From: Saccharina japonica
Lineage: Eukaryota; Sar; Phaeophyceae; Laminariales; Laminariaceae
Length of the DNA: 64,000 bases
Assembly: GCA_008828725.1 (NCBI GenBank)
Contig: MEHQ01003854.1
Coordinates: 1,154,652 to 1,218,651, forward strand
Direction: 5' to 3'
Under the pieces are notes generated by a model. That model made no database searches. It saw only the letters and a list, made by a program, of their open reading frames with translations, and was not told the origin of the DNA. The position numbers and the translations under genes are program-made. Shown here one piece after another: positions 1-12,700 of the stretch (the first letter of the stretch is position 1; every line of letters begins with the position of its first letter).

Positions 1-374
1 CAGCAAACCTTCGCGTTGCACTTGGTTTTGAAGGTGCCCATACTATCACGCCGGCGATGTACTATAGAACCATACAGGAGCAAGTGCGGCAACCCCCAAG
101 ATACGATTACGATTAACCTATCGAAATATCTCTTTACCAAGACGGTTCCTTTTGCAAGGGCAATTCTTTGTACCTGAACGAAATCATCCCCATGCAGGCC
201 GTACCACAAACTGCACAACCAACGACAGAACATTTCCACAGCCACGGAAGGCAACATGAAGATAAAAGAGATATGTGCCCAGTGGTACGAAGCACGCAAC
301 GGCACAGAAAAAACAACAACAAATAGTACAGCTGTCGCCTAGGAATTTGTGCAGAGGGATGTTTGCATTTGGCG

Positions 375-500
375 TCAACTTGTGTGCGTTGGTGGATCTC
401 GTCCGGTCGGTCGGTCGCATCAGCCATCTGGAAAGGGGCCCCTAATACTTTGTGCCAGGGAATTATAAACTCGTACTCGCTCAAAAACAAAGTTCAAAAA
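375..500 (-). repeat. Dispersed repeat family D (copy 1)
   Basis: Shares the block TTGTGTGCGTTGG and a flank ending in AACTCG with three copies near 29.8, 30.5 and 34.8 kb. This copy sits directly downstream of a VPS39 donor site, within an intron. No coding potential recognised. Positions 1-374 otherwise show nothing recognisable and are probably intron. Confidence 0.4.
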
Positions 501-506
501 CGTTAC

Positions 507-3500
507 CTTCCAAGCTCCCGCCGGGAGGCACAAACTCAGGCGGAGCAAGAGAGGGGAAGAGCGAGAGCACGTGGTCCACCGGCGTTTGAGCAGTCAGGAA
601 GTGGCCGACCGCCCCCTCGTAGTCTCCCCACGAGAAGAGGTCGTACGCGTAGCGCTCGTGTATGCTGAGCACGTTCACCGAGCCTAGCACCGACATGTCC
701 TGCCAAGGCAAGGGGTTGCTCTCTTTCGTAACGTTGCGATGGTTGAATGGACGTCGTTGGGTCATCGATCGCTTGAGGTCGACGTATAACAACATTTTAC
801 CGATCGATCATTTGGATGATGGTCGCGGCGCCCTGCACATTTTTTGTGTCCTGATGATCACCCAAGAAACCCGCGTTACCGTCTGCTTCAGGGCAGGGCC
901 AGCGACGACCACCGCACGTAATATAAGGAAACCACCAGGAGTGGACTGCGCTATTCTCGAACAGCGCGGCATGCTCATCGAAGAAACCAGGATTAAGTTG
1001 ACAACACAGAGTAAGGTTGGGTGCTCACTGTACAAGTCCTCCTCGGCGCCTTACCTTGCACATCGCGCACAGGCTCAAAGCGTCCTCGTAGCTGCCGGCC
1101 TCCGCCAGGGTTTCCACCTGCACCGGAAAACGCCGGGGAATACACCAGACGCGGGGACGGAGCGCGTAAATCACTCGGTTAGCACTTTTATCACCGGTGT
1201 CAAACATAATTACCTTCACTTTATACTTTAAGCACACACAAAAGTCAGCGGCTGCGACAATGAACTCCGATCCAGCAGCAGAACAGCACGAGAGCGTAGC
1301 GGCGACCGTTCGCAACCAGCAGCCCAGCTGCGCAACAATGCTCCTCCCAGGGCATGGCTGTCATCCGATAGTTACCTGAAACTCAATGGGGATAAGCTTG
1401 AGCATGTTAACGGACGTTGCCGTCGCCACGTACGTCAAGTCTCCCCTTCCGCCCCCGACAGGGCAAGCCGTCATGCACGTAGCGCCCGACAAATCGAAAG
1501 TCTGGAGGGGAGCCAGGCTGGCCAGGTCGTGAACCTCCACCTGTAGACAGCCGTAGCATCAGCAGCATCAGCAGCATCAGCAACATAAGCATACCAGGCA
1601 GTGCTCAAAGTTATCGCGCGTGGTATATGCCGAGGCCAAAGTGCTTGAGGTATCCGACTGGTGTGCACGGCGATACGTTTCATGGCCGTCAGCCAAGCAA
1701 TTGCAACGTACAGCAGTAGAACGACAAGCCAATCACCCCCGAGAAAATCAGGGTGCTTCTTAGCGCAGGGCTCCTTCACAAGAAAAGCGGAAGCGCAAAG
1801 GAGGCAACGCAATTTTCTAGGATCTGCTACCGTACGCGAAATCACACTCTCCAGTTGACGCTTTCTTCCCGCGTTATCTTGCCCTGCTTCACAGGGTAGC
1901 GACGCGTCAAGGCTTGCGACAATTCGTGCCCTCAAGAGCCATCTACGGAACAGCCTTGCTCCGAATTTATATACCTGGTATACCTGGTACATCCATGCAC
2001 AACACTCGAAGTGGTTATCTGTGCGGAATGAGGAGCAACTCCTGTAAGTTCAGCAGAGCGCGGTGGCTATTCTCGCGTGCCTGTGGAGAGTGATAGCCTG
2101 ACGTAGTGTGAGCCTAACGTAAGTGTGGTAAAAAGTTCTTCAGCACCAATGTATTGCGCAAGAGGGGCCCCCGCAACAGCAGGGTTCGTGCCATCAGCAG
2201 CTCTAACGACGTACCTGTCGCGGCAAGGCCGCCACAAAAAACGCGGTGGACAAGCACACCGACAAAGGGGGTGCGCTCCAGGTTAGCCTCTCCTCGTGGC
2301 CGCGGCCCATCAGGTCCACCAGCAGCCCGCGGGAACCGCTGGAGCGTACGACACAGCAGCGGGAAAGAAAACGACGACACGAACGAAGGCGACGGAGAGT
2401 GCGTGTCTGTCATAGAAGTGCGTTGATCGGGGGAGCGCGAGCACATGGTTGTGGAATGATGCGGACGCCAAGGGACTTGCCGGTGACAGATTTTCGGCAG
2501 GACGTCGGGGACAGAGCGGACTCGATCCCACACACCTCCAGTTAAAGGTACAAAGCTACTCGTGCGGCCACACATTTACAGCTATGCATGCATTTATAAC
2601 GCATCTACAGCTACAGGTGCTATGAATGCCGCGTTTTCATTATTTCTGCTGGAAACGTTTAGCCGCCATGTGCAGACCCGCATCGGGCTCCCCGGATTTG
2701 TGTGTCGCCATGGACAGGAAAAATGGTTGACATGCGCAGAGAAACAACAAGTCGACAAGGAAAACAGGGGATTTTCTCGAGCCTGTGTTGTACAGCACGT
2801 GACGCTTTAGTCCGGAGGCTTGCGGTAACGCACACGGATACAACGACTGACCGTAATTTTGGCAAGAAGCAATACAGATAAGGACAGTGTTAATATTAAT
2901 ACCGGTAGTTAACAGAGGAGAAAACGACATGTCTGTAATCCACTCACTGCACGACAGCTGTTCTATATTCGACAACTACCAGCAACGTATTTCGTCGTTG
3001 CGATCCCAGGCTTCAACGCCGCAAAACAGGAGAGAAACAGAAAAGCTACCAACAGTGATTAAGCGGCAAGGAGAGCGCGAGATCAGGCGGGGAAGCACCA
3101 GCACCACCAGCACCACCAGCAAGAAACAACGTCAACACCATCACCGACAACGGCCAACCTAACCAACAACGAACAACACTAACAACAATAACAACATAGG
3201 CAACTCACCTCGAGAGAAGCACCCGTACGCCGCGGGCCGAAGAAGCCGGCACCGGCAAGATGATGCCGTGGCTGGTGCCACCGCCCCCCAAGCTCGACAC
3301 GCCAGACGACCTGTACAGGCGGCGCGGCAGCAAGCAGTTTCAGGCGGCAGCGCGCAAGGCTGAAACAGAAACAGCAGCCACGGTCGTACCACACACAAAC
3401 CCTTACCACATGCCTTACGACACGTCTTACGACAGGTCTTATAGGGCACACCCGTGCGCCATGCACTGGAAGATTGGTATCATCCGCGGAAAAAAAGTCA

Positions 3501-6500
3501 CGGGACGCGGTAGTCGTGTGTTATTAATACCTGGTAGCGTTATTACTAGTGAAAACGGATAGCCTGGTAGGCTGCTTAGTCAGCGCCGACGTTCCTACCC
3601 TCGAAAACAAAAACTTCTGTAACCAGGTATTCTCTAGTAGCCAAGGTAGACACGTCTCGTGCGCTTTCAGGCGTACGAGGACAAGGGAGGGGACCCACTC
3701 TCACATGGAGGAGGCGCTGGGATCTAGGTGGTCGCGGTCGGAGAGCAGAAGAGCAGGGGTGAGCGCTCCAGTGATCGCATCCATGACGCTGTACTCTTTC
3801 CTGAGCGACAGCACCAACTGTCCGCGCATGGTGACAAACAGTGGCGACGGGAAGGGAGGCGTTACCGCGTGAGACAACAAAAAAAATACAACCTCCTCCA
3901 GCCGGAATCGATGAAGCTACTGGAGGGCTTCTTATGCAGGACATCATTTTTTGTAACACTTGAGAAACAAAAATCCCGCACAAAAATCTCATCCAACTAT
4001 GTTGTACCCATTCAACCCTGCTCATCCAACCATCTTAACCTTTACCTGGTATACTGCAAAAATGGCCCTACACTTATTCCAAGTATTTTATCCCGAAAAA
4101 GTGGATGCAGTTCTAGAGGGGATAAGGGTACTCGGGTAGTACGTTGATGCCGACTCGTTTCCCCCCCCCTCCCTCCCAGTTATCTTCCGAAACCGTATCA
4201 CCTTCCCCACCTTGGCAGGCATTGCCGGTGTCAAAACGGTAATACGCACATGTTTCAAAGCCGACGGGCGTGGCACACTGTACTTCTTGGTATCTCAAAA
4301 GGGTACAAACAGCGGCTCGTAAAAATATGTCACCGCTCTCACTCATAACCAGCCTCTGACTTGCACCTTAGGGCCGGACGATCCGCTCGACGCGTCGTCA
4401 TCTCCTGGCACGAGCGCCATGGTCCTTGGCGTTTCAGGGAGGGGAAACTCTCTCCTGGGGGCGAGACTGACCGCCTGCCACGCCAACACCTGAGAGCCGC
4501 GAAATCGGAAAGGAACGGGGACATACGTAACTGTGACGCTTACTGACGGGTTTTAGAGGCGGCGTGAGCGCGGCGTGGTGCTGTCGCCGCTGTCCGAAGA
4601 GTCTGAGGGGGGGGGGGGGGGGGGGGGGGGGCGTACTCATTTGTTGCTTGCCTTAGTCATTTGACCATTGACCACGCATCCCTTTCGAGACGGAGCACCG
4701 TTCCTACTCCTAATAGAGACACCTCCAACACTTGGGCGCTCATTACGTTGTTTCCATATATTACAGAGAAACCTTTTGCTAATCTTATCCCCTTCCTGCT
4801 TCGCCGCCTGTGGCCACCATCTATCTCCTAAGATAGCGATCGTTTTCTCGCTACTATTTAGTGTACCAAACTGCTCCATGTCACACTCATCTATTTTCCC
4901 CATCTCCTCCTCTAGCACATCCCTTTCCTCCTTGTACCTTTCACATTCTCCCACTATGTGAACTCTACTCTCTATGGCTTTGCCACATGGGCACATCTGT
5001 GCCTCTACTTCCTCCTCCTCCCGGCTACTGGTATACCTCCTCCTTCTTTCTGGCAGGTCCAGGTCACCTACACGAAATCGCAGTTTCAGCTTTTTCGCGA
5101 AGTCCATTGGGCCTGCAGATACCTTTTCATTCTATTCCTTCTCTCAACCCCCCGTAATCTCTAATGTTCTTCCCCTTCACTTCTTTCTAGGCTAGCCTTT
5201 CCCTTCTTTCTATCCTTTCTTTACTTCTGTCTTGTATCCGCTAAATTTCTCTATGGCCAGCGTCTCTTTTTGGTTTCCTATTTATGGCCAGCGTCTCTTT
5301 TTGGTTTCCTATTTCCTTCCATACTTTCTCGACTACGCTATCCCACCTTATTCCAGCTCGCCCTTTGGTTACTTTCTCCCATACAGCTTTATCGGCTATG
5401 GCTGGCAACCTCTTATTTGGCATGTTCTTTACTTTATATTGCCATTTCAACTTACGCACGTCTCTATTTGTCTTAAGTGGGTACATTCCCAGTTCTGCTC
5501 TCAATACTGTATTACTCGTCGTACTTGAGCATCCTAGTACTTTTTTAGCTGCTGTCATCTGTACTGTTTCCAGCTGTTTTACGAGCTTCGCGTTCCCTTC
5601 CCATACTTCTCCTGCATATTCTAGCTTTGGTACAATCACATTCATCAGTATACATCTCTTAATTCTAGTGTCAAGGTGCGAGTCTGTTAGGACTGCTTCC
5701 ATCTTGCCTACGTGTGCCTTACCCTTGCCTATTATTTTATTTATGTGTGCATCCCAAGAGCAATCTTTTGGGTGGGGGGGGGTGTACTCATGTTGTGCAC
5801 GGCCGTAGTCATATGACCATAGACCCTCGCATCCCTACAATGCCGGGACGGAGCGCGTTGGGTTTTCACCAACCAGGCAGACATTGCTTGCACCAAGCGC
5901 GAAACGCCGTGAGGTATTGGGCGAGTCGCATGGAGGGTGAGCTGCATCCTGCTAAGAACCGCCTCTGAGGCGGACTTGCATATGGACGACAGCTTCAATG
6001 AGTTAATTTAATTTCTGGTGTGGCTACTTCCGGAGACAGCAATGGGTTTTACTATGTAACTGCCTCGCGGACGCCTTACCATATTAACACTACGCGATAC
6101 GACCATTCCCCTTGTGCGGAACAAAAGTTCTCCACCCCGCACAAATGATCTACTCGACCGCCAGCTTTGGTGACCGCCAAAAAAAAATAACAAAAAAAAC
6201 GGCACCCTGGTTGTCTAGCTCACGTAGCGAGTGGCGTGTTTTACAGCGTCGTTGCCAACCGACGCCAACCCAACCTATAAATATATCATATATTTATATG
6301 AATGGGTGGGGGGGGGGGTTTCAGCACCGATGGAAGGGGTTTCGCACAACACATATTTTTCGAACGAGTGTCGACAACGTCCGTATCGCGAATCCCTGCA
6401 AAAAGCAAATGAACTACTGCACGCACGTCATTCGCTGCCATACGGCGTCAACAACGCCCGTATCCCAAAATCGCTGCAAGAACCAAATAAGCAAACGTAT

Positions 6501-9292
6501 GCACGTCATTCGCTGACATACGGAGCACGTGGCGCACACAATTCAGGAGGAAGAAACACGGCGGGTCGAGATGTGTATCACGCAAGGCACGAACAAAACA
6601 AGTGAACGTGCTTCGGCTGCGGGAGAGAAGGACTGGACCAATGGATACACCTCAGCTAACACGCGGACTGGCTACCAACGGTTTCCGGTTGGTGCCTTGG
6701 AAACGGAGCTCCTGCTCTTTCCTGGAGCTAGCCGCAGGCGATGCTGCAACAGCACCACAATAGTACTACTGTACAATAACACTGTTGTCAAAATACCGTA
6801 TGAGCGTTTGGTGCGTCCTCAAGCACATTAATTACAGTCAAACCAACTGCCGGAGGGTAAGCGACCCCACCAGCAGTAAGCACCCTGGCATCCCACGCTT
6901 CGTGCACAAGAAAACAGTCGATTTTCGCGGGATGGGAGGAAGGAAGGAAGAAAGGAAGTGATCCCTACGATCGTATGCCGTTGGACGGCAAAGTAGCACC
7001 TAAGAACCAGTGCACCAGCGTCATAAAATAATGAACGCGTTTTCGATATACAGAGCAGCACCCACACAACCACACCCACACCCACATCCACAGCAACACC
7101 CTTGCCTGTGCCCACGTCCACACACCTGAAGCCGCTTCTTGTTAGCGACGAACACGAGCCGTCGCGCCTCGTCCACACAGAAACACGAGGCGCCTCGCGT
7201 CGACGGGATGCTCGCCAAGGGGCGGAACGTGTACAGGTCAAACGCCGTCAGCTGCAGCGCGGCGTGTCACGCGAAGAAACGAAACCGTCGCAGAGACGGG
7301 ATTTTGTTGAGTTAGTGGACAACGGAGGTGCAGCAACAGTTGGCACGCCTTGTAGTGCGGCTAGAGTAAGGGTGCTAAACCGCCGCGTAGGGGGAGGGGG
7401 ATGCGGGGGGCAGCGCCGATAACGGCCTTGCTTACAGGAACACGCGATACTACTGTAGCATAGACCCTATACATTTGCATTGCGCGTGCGCATACGTATG
7501 GCACCATTCAGTTGCAAGGGGGAGGAGAGGACGTCCGAGATACCCACCACCGACCAACCACGCGGAATACAAATAGTGTTGTTCAGTATGTTCAACATGT
7601 TCAAAAGGTTTTGTCGCCGATAACTGACCTGCCCGTCCAATAGCCCCAGCAGTGCTCGCCACCCTTCCACGGCAAGCAGGTCAAGCACAGGTCGTCTGTC
7701 CGAGCTGAGGCCCTTGCGGAGGATGTCCACCTGAACCAACGACAAACAAAAAAGGACGTGAGCGCCCGCGAACGCTGTCCCAGCCGACGATTGTGTGGCA
7801 TCGATTCGTCCACGGCAGAAAAAAACAGTATAAGCCTCTACCCACGGCCAAGTAACGTCCAAATGCTGATGACTCGGTCATGCGGCTAGGGCGGCTGTAT
7901 CAGCTTAACCCGCAACATGCACTCGACATGACGGTGCGCGTTACATGGAAGGCGTGCGTTTCCGCGTGGAGAAAAGACAAGTCTCCTGCAGGTGACCACC
8001 ACCGCCGTGGTTTCTTGTCAAAAACAACCACTGTTTTATCATGTCGAAATAATGCGGTGACGTGAACATTAATATATTCGCTCATTACCACGACCTTCAG
8101 AGCTGTACGTACGTAGCGGCACCTAGTTCACTGAATAAATTGGACAAATATTATAATCGAGGCTCACGGTCGGCATTATTTCGTCTACGTACGAGTATGA
8201 ACAACAAGATATGGCGATGGTTATTGCAGGGCTCGACCTTGTATCCAGCGAAACTGCTTGGGGGACCCTCGTCTTACCGAAAATAACCTCATGTGTGCAT
8301 TTGTACACCACTGTCTTGTGACAACTGACTCGACTTCGTATGACATAAAGTAATGAGATACATACGTATTGCGAAAACGCGAGAACACGAACAACAACGC
8401 TGGTAGCGGCACAGTTTCTGCACTAATAGCTAATACTGGTACCAGGTATTACAGTAACCGTAACTCTTGCTATGAATGGCGAAACGTGCTGCATTTGTTC
8501 GTGCACAACGGGGTAGAAGGGCGAGTACACATTGTCCAAACCTCTCGGCACTCGAAGGACCCCGCTTTCAAGGCGTTGGTCGTGTCTCCCCGGCACTCGT
8601 ACGCCGTAAGGCTGCCTTCGGCCGTTCCGACGAACATGCGATCGCCAGCGTTCACCACAGCGATCGTCGTAACCTATTTGAGCAATCATCAACGGAACAC
8701 GTACGTAGACAGGTCAGGCCGAAGAAGCACACAGCGGCGAAGAGGCGCTGCTCTATCGTAAGGAACCATCCCTCGCTTCGTAGGCAGCCACGATAGGTGC
8801 ACGGTATTAACATGGACGCTTTACGTACGTTTTCATGCTGCAAGCTGCAAAGGCAAGAATAAGAATGCAATGGGGTTCCGCCGCACATTTCAACTGCGGA
8901 AAGTGTGTCCCGTGAGCTTGGCATGACTCGGGCTTGGGCCGCTTTGTGTTGAGCTTGCCTGCACTTGCAAGGAAGGTTGCAAGGCAGGCTGCAAGGCAGG
9001 GCAAACGCTGGTACTCGACGATGCAGAGGCAGCGCAAGTGCAGCGAGCAGCCGTCGTGGTTTGTCGTTCCCTTCACCGTGTCGGACAGAAGACGGAGTTG
9101 TCCGACAGCAGCAGTATCGACGAAATGGCTTCCATAAACGTAGCTGCAAGTTCCTCGAGAATTCGTCGAATACCACACAATGAATATAGCAGGTGGGTCC
9201 ACCGCCGTCTCGCTTCTGCACACAACTACGCTGCTCACCTTCTTGGCCGTGAACCCTAGAAGGGTGGACGCTTCAAACGCTGCTCGAGGCAT
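507..9292 (-). CDS. VPS39: VPS39/Vam6-like HOPS/CORVET subunit, 5' nine coding exons, 3' end outside window
   Basis: Coding exons, in transcription order: 9292-9239, 8673-8542, 7730-7629, 7251-7126, 3916-3705, 2338-2215, 1540-1376, 1117-1055, 699-507. All phases agree and give about 390 residues before the gene leaves the window at the left. The start is the ATG at 9292, followed by MPRAAFEAS, like the family's short lead before the beta-propeller. Residues 1-305 read as a citron-homology (CNH) propeller: VNAGDRMFVGTAEGSLTAY (about 26-44), a stretch ending ANKKRLQ (132-138), LVLSLRKEYSVMDAITG (172-188), and VEVHDLASLAPLQTF at 251. From 306, ETLAEAGSYEDALSLC and then HERYAYDLFSWGDYEGAV begin the alpha-solenoid. 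VPS39 is known to bridge Rab7 to the HOPS tether in endosome-vacuole fusion. Not seen: the C-terminal solenoid and its Zn-binding end. One intron (7125-3917) holds LINE-A and SINE-A. Family assignment is from motif recognition, without a database search; a TGFBRAP1/Vps3-type paralogue is the alternative. Confidence 0.83.
3209..3359 (-). other. Candidate cassette exon inside the VPS39-like gene
   Basis: A 151-nt segment has an excellent acceptor (TTTCTGTTTCAG, before 3359) and donor (CTCGAG/GTGAGT, after 3209) on the minus strand. It lies between the VPS39 exons 3916-3705 and 2338-2215. Those two exons join in phase without it (2 nt + 1 nt make one codon). Including 151 nt shifts the frame and destroys the next exon's VPS39-like reading. 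It could be a poison exon, an alternative terminal exon or chance. The plus strand has a codon-biased open frame over the same bases (from 3260), so a plus-strand origin is not excluded. Confidence 0.3.
4612..5769 (-). mobile_element. LINE-A: 5'-truncated non-LTR retrotransposon with poly(C) tail
   Basis: Read on the minus strand, the element opens inside the reverse-transcriptase thumb (WDAHINKIIGKGKAHVGK, just upstream of 5702). It continues through LEYAGEVWEGN and KKVLGC, then a Cys/His motif (CPCGKAIESRVHIVGEC, about 5000-4940). The last residues are TKASNK and a TGA stop at 4637-4639. After that come only about 6 nt (GTACGC) and a run of more than 20 C (4612-4631). The frame is broken between 5107 and 5241, where a 29-bp segment is tandemly duplicated (about 5252-5310). 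The catalytic palm and endonuclease are missing, so this is a dead copy. It lies in a VPS39 intron. The clade is not determined. Confidence 0.85.
5769..6039 (-). mobile_element. SINE-A, copy 1 (non-autonomous, poly(C)-tailed)
   Basis: About 270 bp, read on the minus strand, ending in ATGAGTACACC and a C tract. The last 75 bp resemble the 3' end of LINE-A (shared GCTCCGTC, AGGGATGCG, TGGTCA, TGACTA, ATGAGTAC). Other copies lie at 12.0 and 34.3 kb. Its C-rich end touches the truncated 5' end of LINE-A, so the pair may be a chimera or one element inserted in the other. No ORF is attributed to it. Confidence 0.75.
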
Positions 9293-9709
9293 CGTGGACT
9301 CGTGCTATGCTGCTGCTTGCCGTCACTGCTGTGTAAAGAATGAGCACAAAATATAAGTGCTGCTGTTGTTGCTGAGAGTGTCGTCGCCGTGCTGTTGCTG
9401 CAGCGAGTCGGCTTCCTCCAGTCTGGGCGCTGAAAACACGGTATATCGTGCAGACTTTCTTCTTCCAGCGTGGCGGAAGGCCAGTCTGAGCCTTGGCCAG
9501 CACTGTTGAACGTGCAGAATCGTAGACTCGTAGAATCCACGTCAACGAAAGGTTTCGACTTTTGCTGATGGCGTTATCAATATGGGGAGGGGAGGGGTGA
9601 AATCGAATCCATCCCCGCAGAGGCGGCACAAGGCGGCAGTAGCGAAGGGCGGCTCAAGGTGCAGCGTTGAGGTGTGGTTCTTACCTGTCCCGCATAACTG
9701 GCGCGTGCA
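9293..9709. promoter_or_regulatory. Divergent promoter region VPS39 / GNAT
   Basis: 417 bp separate the two start codons, which point away from each other, so both 5' UTRs and both promoters must fit here unless further upstream non-coding exons exist. On the VPS39 strand a TATATTTT stretch lies near 9347-9355, about 55 nt before the start codon. It is too close to the ATG to be a sure TATA box. No other element is claimed. Confidence 0.5.
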
Positions 9710-12700
9710 ATGGACGTGCGAAGTGAGGTAGCGAAGCTAGACTTCCGCTTTGGTAGCACCGAAGACACGGCGGAGATCCTCGACTTGGTGAGCCAGCGAC
9801 AAGAAAAGTGCAAAACCGAGAAACGCGGCGGAAAAGATCCGCGAGTGTTGGGTTCGTTGATTTGTTCCCTACAACGGCCAAAACGTCGCACCCACGTGCC
9901 GCACAGAGAGTAGAGAGGAGTTACGGAGACAGTAGTAAGGCGTCAGTGGCTGGAGCAAAGCCGTACTGCACGGAGTTGGTAGATGAACTTCAGTGACCGG
10001 CCATAAATAAAACCTGGTGTTGCGTGGATAAGTTTTGGCCTGGAGACAAGCAGAAACGGAAATCCCAGCGTCCCAACGTCCCAACAGCCGAGAGTGTTGA
10101 TGTTGATGTTGATGCCCGCTGCCCGTGACACACGCACGGGTTATGCCTTAAGCCAAGACCCGAGTACGCCATGGTTGAGAGTGCGGCTTCATGTCCACGA
10201 ATCACGATTCGCTCATAGCGAACCAAGCCGTTGTTGTACCTATACTCGTACAGCAGAATAAAACTGCAGCGACCTGGTATCTTTGATATATTTTGTACAT
10301 ACCGGCACGGCGACAAGCTCACCATGTATATACAAATACTGCAACGGGGCCTACCTGCTGTATCTGCTGTTGTAACCATCCAGTTACAACAGTACATTTG
10401 TCAAAGTAGACGTGCTGGTTTTGTATCTACCTTCAAAGAGGCATGTCCCTAGATCGAAATACAGGCTCAACCACCGCCAAGGAAAACCCACTCGATCCCT
10501 CATTATTCGCTACTCGTACGTATATATTCTCGGAGGTTGCCGGTATTACACAGTACGTAAAGCTTGGCCTACAGCGCGGTTTGGGGTTTTGTTTTTTTTA
10601 CAAAAGTTCTGCAATCAATCGTGGCTTGGCTTGCAGGTGAACGACGCGTTCTCCGTCGAGAAGGGAGACACCGCCTTGGCCTTCACCTCACGGGATCGTA
10701 TCAGCGCAGCGGAGGTACGAATTATGTGCTCCAGTAAGAAGGCCATGCATTGAGAATCCATGCTACGCCGAACCACTTTACCGGTACATGTTATGTTACG
10801 TAGTACGACTGCTGTGTGGTGGATGGAAATGCGTTCTATTCGGTGCCCGACTCTGGAGTCTGACAGTATGAAGTGTCCTTTCCGCTGTCGAGCACAAAAG
10901 CCGAGCGTGACCTGCTGCTTGTTTTGTGTTGCTGTTGACAGCCTCGTCGACTCTGATACCTGTTAGGCTACATCAGCTGTTTGTGTGGTGAGGGCTTCAT
11001 CATTTTTCGCAGGCTCGCCGCTACAAGTAGTCGAAGCTCGTCGCGCTTCGTTCATGTCGGCACAAAATGTGGGTCGCTATCATATTTTAGCTTTACCGGC
11101 CAATTTGTACAAATCATGGCAGTTGCACCTCTTGGAGTGAGTGCAGCAGAGTGATCTACTGTAGTCGCAGTCAGCTCCAAGCCTAGGCGTATACCTCCTT
11201 TGGAGATTAAGAGCTCGACACTCTTCGACAGGAACGCCCCCCCCCCCTCTTCTCCCCTCGACCTCCTCTAAACAATGTACCGGGTAAGACATATGCCAAG
11301 CTATTTTTATGACAGCTACGGCAGGAGTGGTTTCAGCCGCGCGGCCGTCCGACCTTGTACATTGACGTCGTCGATCTACAGAGCTTGCTCGCCATGGGTG
11401 TGTTACAAATAAATTTCAGTAGCATCTTCTTCGCGGCAGTCTGGCGTGTACCACTATATACGACGGTGGTGCACCCCCCTTCATGAAGCCAGAACGACGT
11501 AGAAGCAGTCAAATATATAACTGCATATTAGTGTACGTGTACTGTCTCTTGCCTAATCCTGTGTGGCGGAGCAATATCAGTTGCTTGCGTCTATCCTCGT
11601 ACAACCAGCAAAGTTGATGACATAGGAAGGTGGGAGACAGCGGGCCTCAGTCCCGCCTGCACTACTTTCTAAACCACGCAAGCCGCCCACGGCGGTATAC
11701 ACTCGCGTCGACACACAGCAGTGAAGTTCCGTCAAGGGCAAAGTGTAGCCTCGCGAGCACCCCTTGTCCCACGCTGGTCGGTAAGAACGGATCACCTACT
11801 ACTGAGTAGACTAGACTAGACTAGACTAGACTAGACTACTTAGTCAGCGCTGAACCCACAAAGTCTAGCTTTTTGTTGGGAAGGGTTAGCCTTATAGACT
11901 ACTGTGTGCACGAGTCGACGCGAGTCGGTGAGGGAAGAAAATGTTGAATTAAAAAAGTCTCGCGATAAAGACGAAGGCGAGCACCGCAGTAGGGGGGGGG
12001 GGTGTACTCCTGTCGTGCACGGCCGTAGTCGTATTATCATAGACCCTCGCATCCCTACAATGCCGGGACGGAGCACGTTGGCTTTTCACCAACCAGGCAT
12101 ATATTGCATGCACCAAGCGCGAAGTGCCGTGAGGTATTGGGCGAGTCGCATGCAGGGTGAGATGCATCCTGCCAAGAACCGCCGGTGAGGCGGACTTGTA
12201 TATGGACGACAGCCTTAAATGGATTGATTTAACTTATGGTGTGGCCACTTCCAGAGACAGAGGGGAGAAGTGCCTTCTTTGTGCTTGTGACCCCGGATCT
12301 GAGTTAGGAAAGGGAGGGAGCCGGAGAAATAGGGGCGAAGTTTATACATGGGGTAGGAAAAAAACAATAACAACTACTTACTCAGTGCTACACTCACAAA
12401 GTTTATAGTTTGTTGGGTAGCAGCGACAACGTTCTAGTCTACTGTAGACTACGTTATAAGCGGCAAAGATTGGTCTATCAATATAAATGTATACCTTCTA
12501 ACCAATACCTGGTAACTTACGTATAGCCGTGCTGAGGTACACCACCTTCTCCTTCTCGGTGGTGCCCTTGACCGAACCCGAACACCGAATGAAACCCTAC
12601 CATACCTAGGTGGATGCCTGCCTCCAGGGCGCAAGCGTCGAGAAGCGATGGTTGGTGCTCGAGACCCCCCATCCTGAGGAGAGGATGGTGGCCGCCGCTC

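Noticed and set aside
11316..11397. Extra exon of the acetyltransferase (LRQEWFQPRG...)
   Set aside because: Acceptor and donor look acceptable, but its 82 nt break the phase between exons 10714 and 12610, which join perfectly and give continuous GNAT sequence.
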